From DTPU01 sp963827855 (GTDB lineage Bacteria; Planctomycetota; Phycisphaerae; Sedimentisphaerales; Anaerobacaceae), in assembly GCA_963827855.1 (NCBI GenBank), contig CAWHBY010000002.1, positions 1,736,001-1,800,000 of the forward strand: DNA of 64,000 nt, in the 5' to 3' direction. This document shows positions 39,184 to 48,454 of the stretch, in pieces; positions within the stretch are counted from its first letter, which is position 1, and each line of letters starts with the position of its first letter. The notes below the pieces were generated by a model that saw nothing but the letters and a program-made list of their open reading frames with translations, was not told the origin of the DNA and did no database searches. The translations under genes were made by a program, and so were the position numbers.

Positions 39184-40074
39184 TCAACTCAGAGGGTTGT
39201 CGAGGGCCGTGGCCAGGCGGCAGGTGAGGTCCTCCAAGGCAAGACCGGGCAAACCCTCGGTGGGCCCTGGAAGCAGAGGCATCAGGCGGGGCTTCAGCTC
39301 GGGGTCCCTGTCCAGCAGCTCCTTCACGGGCGTCCACACAAACGGCCTGGCAAGGTCCGGGTGGGGCAGCAGCAGCTCGGGCCGGGTGCTGACGAGGTCT
39401 TCATATAGGATGAGGTCCAGGTCGATGGTGCGGCCGCTGAACTTGTCCTGGGTCCGCACGCGGCCAAGCCGGTCCTCGATCCGCCAGAGCACGTCGTACT
39501 TTACATCCAGCGGCGAAAGCGTCGTCTCAATCCGCCAGATGCCGTTGACAAAACTGGGCTGGTCCTTGCCGCCGCCCAGGGGCTCAGTCTGGTAAAAGGT
39601 CGAACAGGCAGCGACGTGCACCTGGGTCTGGAGCAGGTGCAGGGCAGCCGGGATATTGACGAACGGCTCGACGTTCGAACCCACTGCGATGAAGGCGGCA
39701 GAGGTCCTGACGCGCGTGATCTCTACAGCCACGGTCCTGGCGAACCGCAGGGCAGCCGGTTTCTCCACGCTGACCCTCGCCTGCCTGACGCGGCGGTCCT
39801 GCAGGCACAGATCTGCGATCCGCTCAGCCAGGGCCTCTATGAGGTTGAACCGGGACTGCTCTGCAGTGGCCAGGATCTGCTTCTTGAGGGCCTTGTAGTC
39901 GACGGTGTCCGCGATGCAGTCCGTGCGGCAGGCCCGCAACAGGTCCGCCCACAGCGTGACGTTGACGGCCACGTCCTGTTTCTCATGGCGCTCGTCTTCG
40001 TTGACGCCGATGATGCAGCGGAACTTGAGTTCCCTGATGTGGATCTGGTCCAAGGGTGGATGGCCGCTAGTCAT
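39184..40074 (-). CDS. folK: FolB-FolK fusion: dihydroneopterin aldolase / HPPK
   Basis: 296 residues. The N-terminal FolB domain (about 1-120) contains IHIRELKFRCIIGVNEDERHEKQDV and the active-site region VDYKALKKQI. The C-terminal FolK domain (about 125-285) opens AAFIAVGSNVEPFVNI and contains GRTIDLDLILYEDL and LPHPDLARPFVWTPVKEL. Together they carry two consecutive steps of folate synthesis. Its start overlaps the stop of the SDR gene by 8 bases, so a folM-like reductase and FolBK are made from one mRNA. Confidence 0.9.
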   Translation of the reverse strand: MTSGHPPLDQIHIRELKFRCIIGVNEDERHEKQDVAVNVTLWADLLRACRTDCIADTVDYKALKKQILATAEQSRFNLIEALAERIADLCLQDRRVRQARVSVEKPAALRFARTVAVEITRVRTSAAFIAVGSNVEPFVNIPAALHLLQTQVHVAACSTFYQTEPLGGGKDQPSFVNGIWRIETTLSPLDVKYDVLWRIEDRLGRVRTQDKFSGRTIDLDLILYEDLVSTRPELLLPHPDLARPFVWTPVKELLDRDPELKPRLMPLLPGPTEGLPGLALEDLTCRLATALDNPLS

Positions 40075-40819
40075 ACAGGTGACCCTTCATGTGGAAGCCG
40101 CCGTCCACGTACAGGACCTGGCCGGTCACGAAGCGACTGGCGAGCAGGAACAGGACCGCGTCCACTGCGTCCTGTGGCCCACCGTGGCGATGGAGAGGAT
40201 TGGTGTAGGCCAGCCTCTCCAGATACGACTCGTCCTGGCCTTCAGGAGGCAGCAGGAGGCCTGGCGCAACCGCGTTAACTGCAACCGCGGGCGCCAGCTC
40301 CACGGCCAACATCCGCGTGAGGGTCAACAGGGACCGCTTGCTGATGTGGTAGGCGGCGTGGTCCTTGTCATAGCTGGTCACTCGCGTATCCAGCATGTTG
40401 ATGATGTGTCCGGGACGCTGCTGCCTGGCCAGGGCCCTAGCCAGTACCAGGGGGGCCAGGGCATGTATCCGCATGGCCGTGGTGAGGGACTGATCGGTGA
40501 CGTCCCAGAGCGTCTGCTGAGGCCAGATCGAGGCGTTGTTGACCAGGACGTCGATCGGGCCTGCCTGGCCGACTGCCTGGTCAAAGAGTGTATCGAGCTG
40601 CCTTGGGTCCTCCAGATCCGCAGCAACCAACCAGCCCTTGACGCCCTGGGCCTGGACCTCAGCGAGCAGCGACGAGGCCTCTTCGGTGGAGCGGTGGCAG
40701 TGGATCACCACGTGCACCCCCCTACCGGCCAGGCCCAGGCTGATGGCCCTGCCCAGGCGCCGGGCCGCACCCGTCACCAGTGCGGTCTTGCCCGCCAACC
40801 TATTCTCAGCGTCGGTCAT
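40067..40819 (-). CDS. SDR-family reductase, FolM-like (dihydromonapterin / pteridine reductase)
   Basis: 250 residues from ATG 40819. TGAARRLGRAISLGLA has the R-x-G of pteridine reductases rather than G-x-G, as in FolM and PTR1. Then VDVLVNNASIWPQ, Tyr/Lys in YHISKRSLL, and VNAVAPGLLLPPEG. Overlap with folBK supports a role in pterin or folate reduction. An earlier in-frame start runs into the CAGAAGC repeat and is rejected. Confidence 0.82.
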   Translation of the reverse strand: MTDAENRLAGKTALVTGAARRLGRAISLGLAGRGVHVVIHCHRSTEEASSLLAEVQAQGVKGWLVAADLEDPRQLDTLFDQAVGQAGPIDVLVNNASIWPQQTLWDVTDQSLTTAMRIHALAPLVLARALARQQRPGHIINMLDTRVTSYDKDHAAYHISKRSLLTLTRMLAVELAPAVAVNAVAPGLLLPPEGQDESYLERLAYTNPLHRHGGPQDAVDAVLFLLASRFVTGQVLYVDGGFHMKGHLYD

Positions 40820-40915
40820 GGTGTCAGAAGCCAGAAGCCAGAAGCCCGTTGTAGGATGGGCTTCAGCCCATGCTGCCTCCCAGAACCCACAACTCACAGC
40901 TCACGGCCGGAGTGC
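40820..40915. repeat. Word-repeat region (CAGAAGC / CTCACAGC)
   Basis: CAGAAGCCAGAAGCCAGAAG at the left, TTGTAGGATGGGCTTCAGCC in the loop, and CCCAGAACCCACAACTCACA on the right. Similar words recur at 61165-61275 inside the selD gene. Confidence 0.55.
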
Positions 40916-41068
40916 CTCCCACGGTTGCGGCGTCAGCATACCCCTAGGGCGGGTATTCGTGCAAGGGCAATCCAGACCAGTTGCCAAGGCAGCCCACCCC
41001 TGATAAGCTACTGGCGGTCTGCTGTGCGGATGTGGTGAGAAGTAGGCGGAAGCTTGAGAGGAGAAGCC

Positions 41069-41728
41069 ATGAGTTCGATCGGAGACATTCCCAAAGAACA
41101 GCGTCCCAGGGAACGGCTGATGGCCAGCGGCGCCAAGGCCCTGTCGGATGAAGAGTTGCTGGCCGTCCTCCTCGGCAGGGGCACTGCCAGACGCGACGTG
41201 CTGGCCCTGTCGCGGCAGTTGATGACCACCCTGGACCAGAAGGGGCTGGACCTGTGCGCAGAGGACCTGCTTGGCCTGGAGGGGATCGGGCCTGCGAAGG
41301 CGACCCTTCTGGCTGCGGCCTTCGAGTTTGTGCGAAGGAGGGTCAGGCCCGAAGGGCTCAGGATCACCAAGCCCTGTGACGTGCTGCCGCTTATCCGGCA
41401 CTACGCAGACCGGAGGCAGGAGCACTTCCTGTGTATCTCCCTCAACGGCGCCCATGAGGTCATGAACGTCAGGGTGGTGACCATCGGACTGGTGGACCAG
41501 AGTCACGTCCACGCCAGGGAGGTCTTCGCCGACGTGATCACGGATCGGGCCTCTGCCATCATCCTGGCCCACAACCACCCCTCAGGCCAGTTGGTCCCCA
41601 GCCCCGAAGACCGCCACGTGACCAGTCAGATCAGGCTGGCGGGAGACCTGCTGGGGATCAGGCTCCTGGACCACCTCATCTTCACCAGCAAAGGCTTCTA
41701 CAGCTTCGCCGAGCATGAGGCCCTGTGA
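41069..41728 (+). CDS. radC: RadC-family JAB-domain protein
   Basis: 219 residues, family length. UPF0758/RadC: SIGDIPKEQRPRERLMASGAKALSDEELLAVLLGRGT at the N-terminus, a helix-hairpin-helix LLGLEGIGPAKATLLAA, and the Zn-binding JAMM motif AHNHPSGQLVPSPED preceded by a conserved FADVITDRASAIIL. The RadC role in repair is not proven; the family is often linked to mobile or recombination functions. Confidence 0.9.
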   Translation: MSSIGDIPKEQRPRERLMASGAKALSDEELLAVLLGRGTARRDVLALSRQLMTTLDQKGLDLCAEDLLGLEGIGPAKATLLAAAFEFVRRRVRPEGLRITKPCDVLPLIRHYADRRQEHFLCISLNGAHEVMNVRVVTIGLVDQSHVHAREVFADVITDRASAIILAHNHPSGQLVPSPEDRHVTSQIRLAGDLLGIRLLDHLIFTSKGFYSFAEHEAL

Positions 41729-41810
41729 CAAACGGTTAATCCCGGGACGCGGCCTTGCCGATAATCCTATGAGGATTGCTGGAAACACCAGGTTGACAGG
41801 AGGTCCAGGC

Positions 41811-42149
41811 ATGAGATGGACAGGGTCAGAGGTCGCGACACCCAATCTTCTCTCTCTGATGCGTGAGCTTGAGAATCACCTGTTCTCCAAGGACTTCGAC
41901 AAATGGGCCAAGGCCCATGCAAATGACCACAGGGAGCAGATCCGCGAGCTTCGGACCAAGGTCTATGCACTCAGAAACCAGCTTGAGGCCCACCGCCACA
42001 AGGACCTGGCCGATGCCTCCGCGGACTGCGGGCCTCAACTGGAGCCAGCCCTGAAGGACCTGCGGAGGAAGACCTACGCCATGACCCGCCTTGCTGAGCT
42101 GAATGAACTGCTCGACCGCATGACCTGTGCAGTGGCCAGCACAGCCTGA
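41811..42149 (+). CDS. Hypothetical small charged helical protein
   Basis: 112 residues from ATG 41811, with GGAGG upstream. Two helical stretches are seen (LLSLMRELENHLF and REQIRELRTKVYALRNQLEAHRHK), then KDLRRKTYAMTRLAELNELLDRM. Coiled-coil-like, no membrane segment, no family recognised. It lies between radC and a repeat next to the RAYT gene. Confidence 0.6.
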   Translation: MRWTGSEVATPNLLSLMRELENHLFSKDFDKWAKAHANDHREQIRELRTKVYALRNQLEAHRHKDLADASADCGPQLEPALKDLRRKTYAMTRLAELNELLDRMTCAVASTA

Positions 42150-42330
42150 GAGGACGAAACGGCAAGCACTCCGAAACGGCGAATGGGCGAAACGGAGAAT
42201 CGGAGACAACTGGCTGTTCGCTATTCGCAGTTCGCTTTTCGCGAAAAGGGGCCGAAGGCCCCGCCCGAACACCGAAGAGGGAGCGCAGCGACCGAGCGAA
42301 CACCGAGTGCAGAAGGGGTCTGCAGAAGTG
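42150..42330. repeat. Word-repeat element GAAACGGCGAATGGGCG, with inverted partner at 48956-49165
   Basis: GAAACGGCAAG, GAAACGGCGAATGGGCGAAA, GACAACTGGCTGTTCGC, a GCGAAAAGGGGCCGAAGGCCCC hairpin, then GAGGGAGCGCAGCGACCGAG. The same blocks in reverse complement lie at about 48990-49110, and fragments at 52565-52690 and 59780-59850. It sits immediately before the RAYT gene. Confidence 0.75.
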
Positions 42331-42331
42331 C

Positions 42332-42351
42332 AGAAGGGGTCAGTCCTCGCA
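42332..42351. repeat. Left 20-bp inverted repeat flanking the RAYT gene
   Basis: AGAAGGGGTCAGTCCTCGCA, the reverse complement (one mismatch) of 43398-43417. The core TGCAGAAGGGGTC is also repeated in tandem just before (42308-42320 and 42328-42341). Confidence 0.8.
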
Positions 42352-42395
42352 AATTGATGTTGGCCGGTCGTCATTGGGCTGGTAGAGTATTCTCC

Positions 42396-43409
42396 ATGCC
42401 AAGAACACCCAGAATCGAATATGAAGGAGCGATCTACCACGTCATGAGTCGTGGCAACCGCGGAGCCCCAGTCTTCGCCGATGACGTGGATCGCTCCCGA
42501 TTCCTCGCTGCCCTTGGTCAGGCCTGTGCCAGAACAGGCTGGAGGATACATGCCTACGTGCTGATGGGAAACCACTACCACCTTCTCGTTGAGACTCCCG
42601 AAACCAACCTCGTGTCCGGCATGCAGTGGCTTCAAAGCACCTACACGCAGCGATTCAATCGGCGACACCGTGAGCATGGCCATCTCTTCCAAGGCAGGTA
42701 CAAGGCCCTGCCAGTAGACCCCGACAGCCAGACCTACTTCACAATCATTAGCTCATACATCCACCTGAACCCTGCCAGGGCTAGACTCCTCGATCTCAAC
42801 CGAGGTCGGCTCTCGGACTACCCTTGGAGGGGCTATGTGTACTACCTGAAGCCCTCAGGTCGCCCGCCGTGGCTGGAGGTCGGCAAGGTCCTGGCGTGCC
42901 TGCGGCTGGCCGATGACAGGACAGGTCGGTGCCACTATCGGCAGCACCTGGACAACTGCGTAGCCGAGATTGCTGGCAGCGACAAGCCGCATGGGGTGGA
43001 TCCCAACTGGTCGAAGATCCGTCGAGGGTGGTGTCTGGGAGAGGCCGACTTTCGGGAGAAGCTGTTGGACCATCTGGATGCGATTCGGCTTGGCAAGAAG
43101 CCGGCGAGCCTGTCCGGACCCGAGATTGAATCCCACAACGAGCGACAGGCTGCAAGGCTCAAGGCCAAGGGACTCCGAGCCTTGGGATTGACTGAGACAA
43201 GCCTCCAGAAACTGGCCAAGGGGTCCATAGAGAAACAGGTCCTAGCCTGGTACATCCGCGGCCGGACGATCATCTCAAATGGATGGCTGTCTCAGCAACT
43301 CCGCTGTGGCCACAGCGGGAACATCCCCCGCTACATCAAGACGATTGAAACGTCCAAGACTCCCCAAGTCATGTCCTTAAAGAAGGCCTTGCTAAAATGC
43401 GAGGACTGA
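42396..43409 (+). CDS. REP-associated tyrosine transposase (RAYT, IS200/Y1 family)
   Basis: 337 residues from ATG 42396. Y1 transposase HUH fold: RIEYEGAIYHVMSRGN, the HUH motif in MGNHYHLLVETPE, MQWLQSTYTQRFNRRHREHGHLFQGRYKALPVD and SYIHLNPARARLL. A C-terminal domain of about 130 residues carries a helix-turn-helix-like part. RAYTs are single-domain nucleases tied to REP palindromes. This gene lies between 20-bp inverted repeats, and its stop codon is inside the right one. A word-repeat palindrome lies directly upstream. Confidence 0.9.
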   Translation: MPRTPRIEYEGAIYHVMSRGNRGAPVFADDVDRSRFLAALGQACARTGWRIHAYVLMGNHYHLLVETPETNLVSGMQWLQSTYTQRFNRRHREHGHLFQGRYKALPVDPDSQTYFTIISSYIHLNPARARLLDLNRGRLSDYPWRGYVYYLKPSGRPPWLEVGKVLACLRLADDRTGRCHYRQHLDNCVAEIAGSDKPHGVDPNWSKIRRGWCLGEADFREKLLDHLDAIRLGKKPASLSGPEIESHNERQAARLKAKGLRALGLTETSLQKLAKGSIEKQVLAWYIRGRTIISNGWLSQQLRCGHSGNIPRYIKTIETSKTPQVMSLKKALLKCED

Positions 43410-43417
43410 CCCCTTTT
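43398..43417. repeat. Right 20-bp inverted repeat flanking the RAYT gene
   Basis: TGCGAGGACTGACCCCTTTT includes the last codons and stop of the RAYT gene. Its complement lies at 42332-42351. Confidence 0.8.
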
Positions 43418-43419
43418 CC

Positions 43420-43869
43420 CCCATCGAGTTTGGTCATAAGGTTCTCCTGGCTCAGACGGGGGAGAAGTTGATTCATCACTATCAGGTGATGCGGACTCGG
43501 CGTGAGGACAAGGATCTCCTGGAGCCGGCCTTGGCCGCCCACAAGGCCCTGTTTGGCCGGTATCCCGAACTGCTGGCGACGGACAAGGGATTCTACGCGA
43601 GCATGGATCAGATCGACGGGCTTGAAGGGAAGATTGAGACGGTCTCGATAGCCAAGAAAGGCCGTCGCAATCCGCAGGAGCTGGCTCGCGAGCGAACGGA
43701 GGCCTTTGTGGAGGGCCAGCGTTTTCGGGCCGGAGTGGAAGGGAGTATCTCGGTCCTAAAACGGGCATTCGACCTGGGACGGTGCCTTTTCAAGGGATAT
43801 AAGAACTATGCCGCCAGCGTGGGGCTGGCGGTACTCTGTCACAACCTGGTGTTACTGACCCGATTGTAG
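43420..43869 (+). pseudogene. 5'-truncated DDE transposase remnant (ISNCY-like)
   Basis: The frame is open from about 43420 (IEFGHKVLLAQTGEKLIHHYQV) through LFGRYPELLATDKGFY (second catalytic Asp), SIAKKGRRN and the closing GVEGSISVLKRAFDLGRCLFKGYKNY with the catalytic Glu, to TAG at 43869. The N-terminal part and first Asp are missing. The sequence begins abruptly two or three bases after the RAYT right end, so the RAYT element or its insertion may have cut an older insertion sequence. Confidence 0.8.
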
Positions 43870-44042
43870 AGACAAATGACTGACAACAGAGTGAGAACGT
43901 ACCCTCGGTGGAAGAGGTCTGTCCTCAGATCGGCCAAATGAGAACTTGGAGAAGGCCTCCGGCCAGAGGTGGCCAAGAGGTGGACGCTGATTGGCCTACC
44001 AGGTGTGTCGCCAATCAGAAAAGGAGCCTTCCACAACAGGAA

Positions 44043-45020
44043 CTACCTAGCCCCCCCAGTGCCATGCAGACTCGCTGGCCATTTGCCCCAGGTCGCCTTG
44101 AAGAGTCGCACATAGTCCGGACCATCAGGTTTGGGCACAGGCGGCTTTGGGGCCTCAGATCCATAGAACAACTGGTCGATAGACCACTGCTCCAACGCAA
44201 TCGCCTCGGGCTGGCTCCATCTCCAGTACTCTGCGTGGCCATCGGCAAACGACAGGAAGGTGCCTCTGCTATGGTGGATAGGCTGGAATGGCACGACGTT
44301 CGCTGCTCCTCCAAGGTCCCACCTCCCGAGGTCCTCACAGAATTGTCTCCAGCCGACCCCACAATCCATGAAGACTGCCCTGGATGCAGGGCCGGGGTCC
44401 ACTAGGTCCGAGGTCTTCCTCACGTGCAGGACCGTTCTGCCAACATCGTACTTGGCCTTGAAGCAACGCTCGCGATCCTGGGCCTGCCCCGGGGGGCAGA
44501 AGTTCATCGATCCCTGGATATAATAGGAACTCACCCATTCCGCGTAACCTGTAAGACGCGGGTCCTTGGCGTGGCGGTAGCGAGAAGGACACAAGTATGC
44601 GCGCACGTTGCCCACATAGGCAGCTAAGGCACCCGTACGCATTGCGGCCTCCGCTAATACCGGCGACGAGCGTGACGCCCCCACCCCCAAAAGCCACGGT
44701 CGCCCATCGTTGCGCTCCCCCTCCAAGAACGGAAAAGGCTGCGCATTGACAATGTGGTCCCCATTATCGACCGCATACGCATGCCAGGCGATCTGCAGTT
44801 GCCGCAGGTTAGCCATGCAAACAGCCCGCCTGCCCGCCTCACGAGCCCGATTCAGGATGGGAAACAGAATGGCCATCAGGACCACTACGATGGCGATCAC
44901 GACGAGAAGCTCGATAAGCGCGAAACCCCGTGCCCACAGTCTCGCAGCCCGACTCCCAGATCGAGCGGCGATTGCCCCCCCCAAACCTCCACCGCTTGAC
45001 CTAGAGTGTTGATCTCCCAT
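44043..45020 (-). CDS. Type II pseudopilin-like protein (planctomycete prepilin-type N-terminus)
   Basis: 325 residues from ATG 45020. The prepilin cleavage/methylation motif reads GFALIELLVVIAIVVVLMAI at about residues 32-51, followed by LFPILNRAREAGRRAVCMANLRQLQIAWHAYAVDNGDH, the classic planctomycete pattern. The C-terminal portion (YYIQGSMNFCPP, HHSRGTFLSFADGHAEYWRW) matches the H-x-G end block of this expanded family. It is processed by prepilin peptidase at the membrane; most members have no assigned role. Confidence 0.88.
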   Translation of the reverse strand: MGDQHSRSSGGGLGGAIAARSGSRAARLWARGFALIELLVVIAIVVVLMAILFPILNRAREAGRRAVCMANLRQLQIAWHAYAVDNGDHIVNAQPFPFLEGERNDGRPWLLGVGASRSSPVLAEAAMRTGALAAYVGNVRAYLCPSRYRHAKDPRLTGYAEWVSSYYIQGSMNFCPPGQAQDRERCFKAKYDVGRTVLHVRKTSDLVDPGPASRAVFMDCGVGWRQFCEDLGRWDLGGAANVVPFQPIHHSRGTFLSFADGHAEYWRWSQPEAIALEQWSIDQLFYGSEAPKPPVPKPDGPDYVRLFKATWGKWPASLHGTGGAR

Positions 45021-45723
45021 CGTTTTTCCTTTCCACTCCCTGATCTGAACCAGCGTTCCCATGGGCGCAGTCCTTCCTTGCTCTTCCCATAGGGCGCATG
45101 TCGGACCCCGGGTGTGGACAAACATTCTTGGGAATCGCTCGCTATTCCTTGCAGTGGCCACGGCCGGCACATCGCACGTGCCGTGTGAAGGTCTGTCCAG
45201 CCTGGCTGGGTTCCCGCCCGTCCATGGTCCACAGTGCCGCAATCCCGCTGCCGAAGGTGGTACAGGCGCTGGCCCGCGACCGCAGGATAGGTCCCCAACG
45301 GGTGCAATCAGGAGCCCTGCTGCGTTCTCTCGCATGACCAACCACTCGTCCATAGCCGTTCCCTCTGGGCCATGTTTGATCTCGATAGTCCAAGAGCCAA
45401 GGTTCGCGGGTCAGAGCCCTTGAAGGCCGCAGCCCGGCGACTCCTTCGCCTCAGAACCAGTCAACTCCGTCTGGAGACGGAGACCACTCAAATAACAAAC
45501 TAGCCCACTCCATAGCAGAGGTCAAGAGAAACCCTCCCAAAGACCGCGTAAATCCTTCTATTGTCACTAGGTAAAGCGCAGTTTCTTTCACATCAGGCAG
45601 TTGCACGCCAGCGGCCGGAGAATCTCCTACAAATGACGCCGGATACCTGTAACAACTACCTGTCATACCTGGCCACCCGCCACGTGGCGCTCGTAGTTGA
45701 AACCAAGCGACGGTCATGTATGA
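45021..45723. other. Non-coding gap of about 700 bases
   Basis: No frame here resembles a protein and no long palindrome is seen. The region probably once held the 5' part of the truncated DUF1080 gene downstream, but I cannot recognise that part. Confidence 0.35.
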
Positions 45724-46173
45724 TTGACGCACTGCACTGCCAGGGTGGAAGGATCGGGTCAGGGCCTCGGCAACGGCGGCGTGTTCCTTCAGGGTGAGTA
45801 CGAGGTCCAGATCCTGGACTCCTACGACAACAAGACCTATCCGGACGGCCAGTGCGGCGCCGTGTATGGTAGAGCTGTTCCTCTGGTCAACGCCTGCCGA
45901 CTGCCCGGCCAGTGGCAGACCTACGACATCCTCTACCACCGCCCAACCTTTGATGACAAGGATGGCAGAGTCCTGCGCAAGGCGACCTTCACGATCCTGC
46001 ACAACCGCGTGCTTGCCCAGGACCACGTTGCCCTCGATGGCGGCACAGGCTGGAGGGGTCCCCACGCAGTCTCGCCCTACGTCCCCCACGGAGACAAGGG
46101 GCCGCTCCTGCTCCAGGAACACGGCAACCCGGTTCGTTTCCGCAACATCTGGCTGCGAGAGCTGACCGACTGA
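45724..46173 (+). pseudogene. 5'-truncated DUF1080 (3-keto-disaccharide hydrolase) fragment
   Basis: About 140 codons from near 45751 match the C-terminal half of DUF1080: GLGNGGVFLQGEYEVQILDSY, KTYPDGQCGAVYGRAVPLVNA, GQWQTYDILYHRP, LHNRVLAQDH and PVRFRNIWLRE. The N-terminal beta sheet of the concanavalin-like fold and the signal peptide are absent, and no start with a ribosome site is convincing. It would have cut 3-keto-glycosides, often beside Gfo/Idh oxidoreductases, as here. Confidence 0.75.
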
Positions 46174-46330
46174 CAGCAGGTCAGAAGAACCGAGAAGACG
46201 AGGGCTGTCACCCATCAACTCTCAGCTTGCAGCCGGAATGCGGCGACGGTCTTTCTCCTGCTGACAGCCGATAGCTGATAGCTGAAGGCCCTGCTGTCTC
46301 CTGGCTTCTGAGTTCTTTACTTCATCCCGC
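46170..46330. repeat. Word-repeat element AGCTGAT/GACAGC
   Basis: ACAGCAGGTCAGAAG and CAACTCTCAGCTTGCAGCCG on the left, CTGCTGACAGCCGATAGCTG and GATAGCTGAAGG on the right. Same family as 59850-59960 (GTTAGCTGTAAGCTGTCAGC). Confidence 0.55.
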
Positions 46331-46380
46331 CCGCGTGCTACCTTCTCCCTGCAACAGGATTCACAGAAGGAGGCCCTGGT

Positions 46381-47543
46381 ATGATGGGTATTCGAGCTGC
46401 TGTCGTTGGGGCTGGGTTCATCGGGCCTGTGCACGTGGAGGCCCTGCGGCGGGCCGGCGTGGAGGTGGCTGGCATACTGGGCGTCTCCCAGGAGGAGTCA
46501 CAGCGGGCTGCAGCCAGCCTCGGGCTGGCAAAGGCATACAGGGACTTTGCGGAGGTCCTGGCAGACAGAGACGTGCAGGTGGTGCATATCGCGACACCCA
46601 ACCGGCTGCACTACCCCATGGCCAAGGCCGCACTGGAGGCGGGCAAGCACGTCCTCTGCGAGAAGCCACTGGCCATGAACTCCAGCGAGTCCGCCAAGCT
46701 TGTCAGCCTGGCCAAGAAGACCGGCCTTGTCGCTGGAGTGAACTACAACATCCGCTACTATCCCCTCAATATCGAGGCAGCAGAGAGGGCCAGACGCGGC
46801 GACCTTGGCCGGATCTACTCTGTCTGTGGCAGCTACGTACAGGACTGGCTGCTCTACCCGACGGACTACAACTGGCGGGTCCTGGCTGAGGAAGGCGGCG
46901 AGCTGCGCGCGGTCGCAGACATCGGTACGCACTGGCTGGACCTCATACACGCGATCACCGGCCTTGAGGTGGAGGCCGTGTGTGCGGACCTGTCCACTGT
47001 GCATCCTGTCAGGCAGAGGCCCTTGGGAGAGGTGGAGACCTTCAAGCGGCAGAAGAGGCCTGTCCGAACTGAGGCCATCCCCGTCTCCACAGATGACTGT
47101 GGCTGCATCCTGCTGCGTTTTTCCGGCGGCGCAAAGGGCTGCCTGTGGGTCTCCCAGGTGACTGCAGGGCGCAAGAACTGCCTGCGTTACGAGATCGCAG
47201 GCGAGAAGCACGCCATGGCGTGGTGCAGTGAGCAGCCGAACGAGATGTGGCTGGGTCACAGGGATAGGCCCAACGAGAGCCTGATCCGCGACCCGGCCCT
47301 GGTCTCGGACCGTGCGCGGCGATTCATCACCTACCCGGGCGGCCACAACGAGGGCTTTCCCGACACCTTCAAGCAGTGCTTCAGGGCCTTCTACGACTAC
47401 ATCAGGGCTGCAGACCCCTCTGCGCCGCGACATTCCCCACCTTCAGCGACGGCCACCGCGAGATCCTGCTGTGCGAGGCGATCTTGAAGAGCCACCGCCT
47501 GGGCAAATGGACAGAGCCCATGATGAAAGGAGGACGTTCATGA
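46381..47543 (+). CDS. Gfo/Idh/MocA-family oxidoreductase, frameshifted near the 3' end
   Basis: About 387 codons. The Rossmann start RAAVVGAGFIGPVHVEALRRAGVEVAGI, VVHIATPNRLHYPMAKAALEAGKHVLCEKPLA and the dehydratase-like VADIGTHWLDLIHAITG are all family hallmarks. From about 47435 another frame reads FPTFSDGHREILLCEAILKSH to the TGA at 47541-47543, which overlaps the next gene's ATG. One base has been lost around 47435. With the isomerase behind it, it probably acts in sugar or cyclitol oxidation (NAD-dependent). Confidence 0.85.
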
Positions 47544-48454
47544 AGCTCGGATTCGTCAGCGCGATCCTGCCAGACCTGGACCTCAGCCATGTGGTCGACT
47601 TCGCCTCAGAGGCAGGATACTCCTGCGTAGAGCTGATGTGCTGGCCCAAGGGCCGCGCAGAGCGGAGATATGCAGGCGTGACCCACATCGACGTCGCAGG
47701 CTTCGGCCCCAGGCACGCAGACCAGGTCCGCAAGCTCTTCGCGGATTCCGGCGTCACCATCAGCTCGCTGGGTTACTATCCCAACTACCTGAGTCCTGAT
47801 CCGCAAGAAGCGAGGCAGGTACTGGCCCATTTCAAGAAGGTCATTCGGGCATCTGCCCTGCTCGGCGTCAACCAGGTCACCACCTTCATCGGCAGGGATT
47901 GGACGAAGTCCGTCGATGACAACTGGCCGCGGTTCAGGCGGGTATGGCCGGCCCTCGTGCGGTTCGCCGAGGACCTGGACGTGCGGATCGCCATCGAGAA
48001 CTGTCCCATGCTCTTCTCCAAGGACGAGTGGCCTGGCGGAAAGAACCTCGCCACCAGCCCGGAGATCTGGCGGAGGATGTTTGAAGAGATCCCCTCCCAC
48101 AACCTTGGGCTCAACTACGATCCCTCGCACATGGTCTGGCAGCACATGGACTACATCAAACCCATCTGGGAGTTCAGGGACCGCATCCAGCACGTCCACG
48201 CCAAGGACGTGCGGATCGACCGTGACCGGCTCGATGACGTCGGCATCCTGGCCACGCCCCTGAAGTACCACACGCCCAAGCTGCCCGGCCTCGGCGAGAT
48301 CCAGTGGGGCCGCTTCTGCTCCGTACTCGGTGACATCGGCTACAAGGGGCCGGTCTGCGTGGAGGTGGAGGACCGGGCCTACGAAGGCTCGATCGAGACC
48401 CGAAAGGCGGCACTCCGCCAGGCCGCGAGGTTCCTGCGGCAGTATATGCCGTAA
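47540..48454 (+). CDS. Sugar phosphate isomerase/epimerase (AP endonuclease 2 TIM barrel)
   Basis: 304 residues, overlapping the Gfo/Idh stop (ATGA). TIM-barrel signatures: LGFVSAILPDLDLSHVVDFASEAGYSCVEL, TTFIGRDWT, IAIENCPMLF (Glu metal ligand), LGLNYDPSHMVWQ, HVHAKDVRIDRD and GPVCVEVEDRAY. Family Glu/Asp/His ligands all appear present. Coupling with the oxidoreductase suggests a shared keto-sugar pathway. Confidence 0.88.
   Translation: MKLGFVSAILPDLDLSHVVDFASEAGYSCVELMCWPKGRAERRYAGVTHIDVAGFGPRHADQVRKLFADSGVTISSLGYYPNYLSPDPQEARQVLAHFKKVIRASALLGVNQVTTFIGRDWTKSVDDNWPRFRRVWPALVRFAEDLDVRIAIENCPMLFSKDEWPGGKNLATSPEIWRRMFEEIPSHNLGLNYDPSHMVWQHMDYIKPIWEFRDRIQHVHAKDVRIDRDRLDDVGILATPLKYHTPKLPGLGEIQWGRFCSVLGDIGYKGPVCVEVEDRAYEGSIETRKAALRQAARFLRQYMP

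Noticed and set aside
42183..42395. An upstream in-frame extension of the RAYT protein
   Set aside because: It would translate the word repeat and the left inverted repeat; the ATG at 42396 gives the normal family N-terminus.
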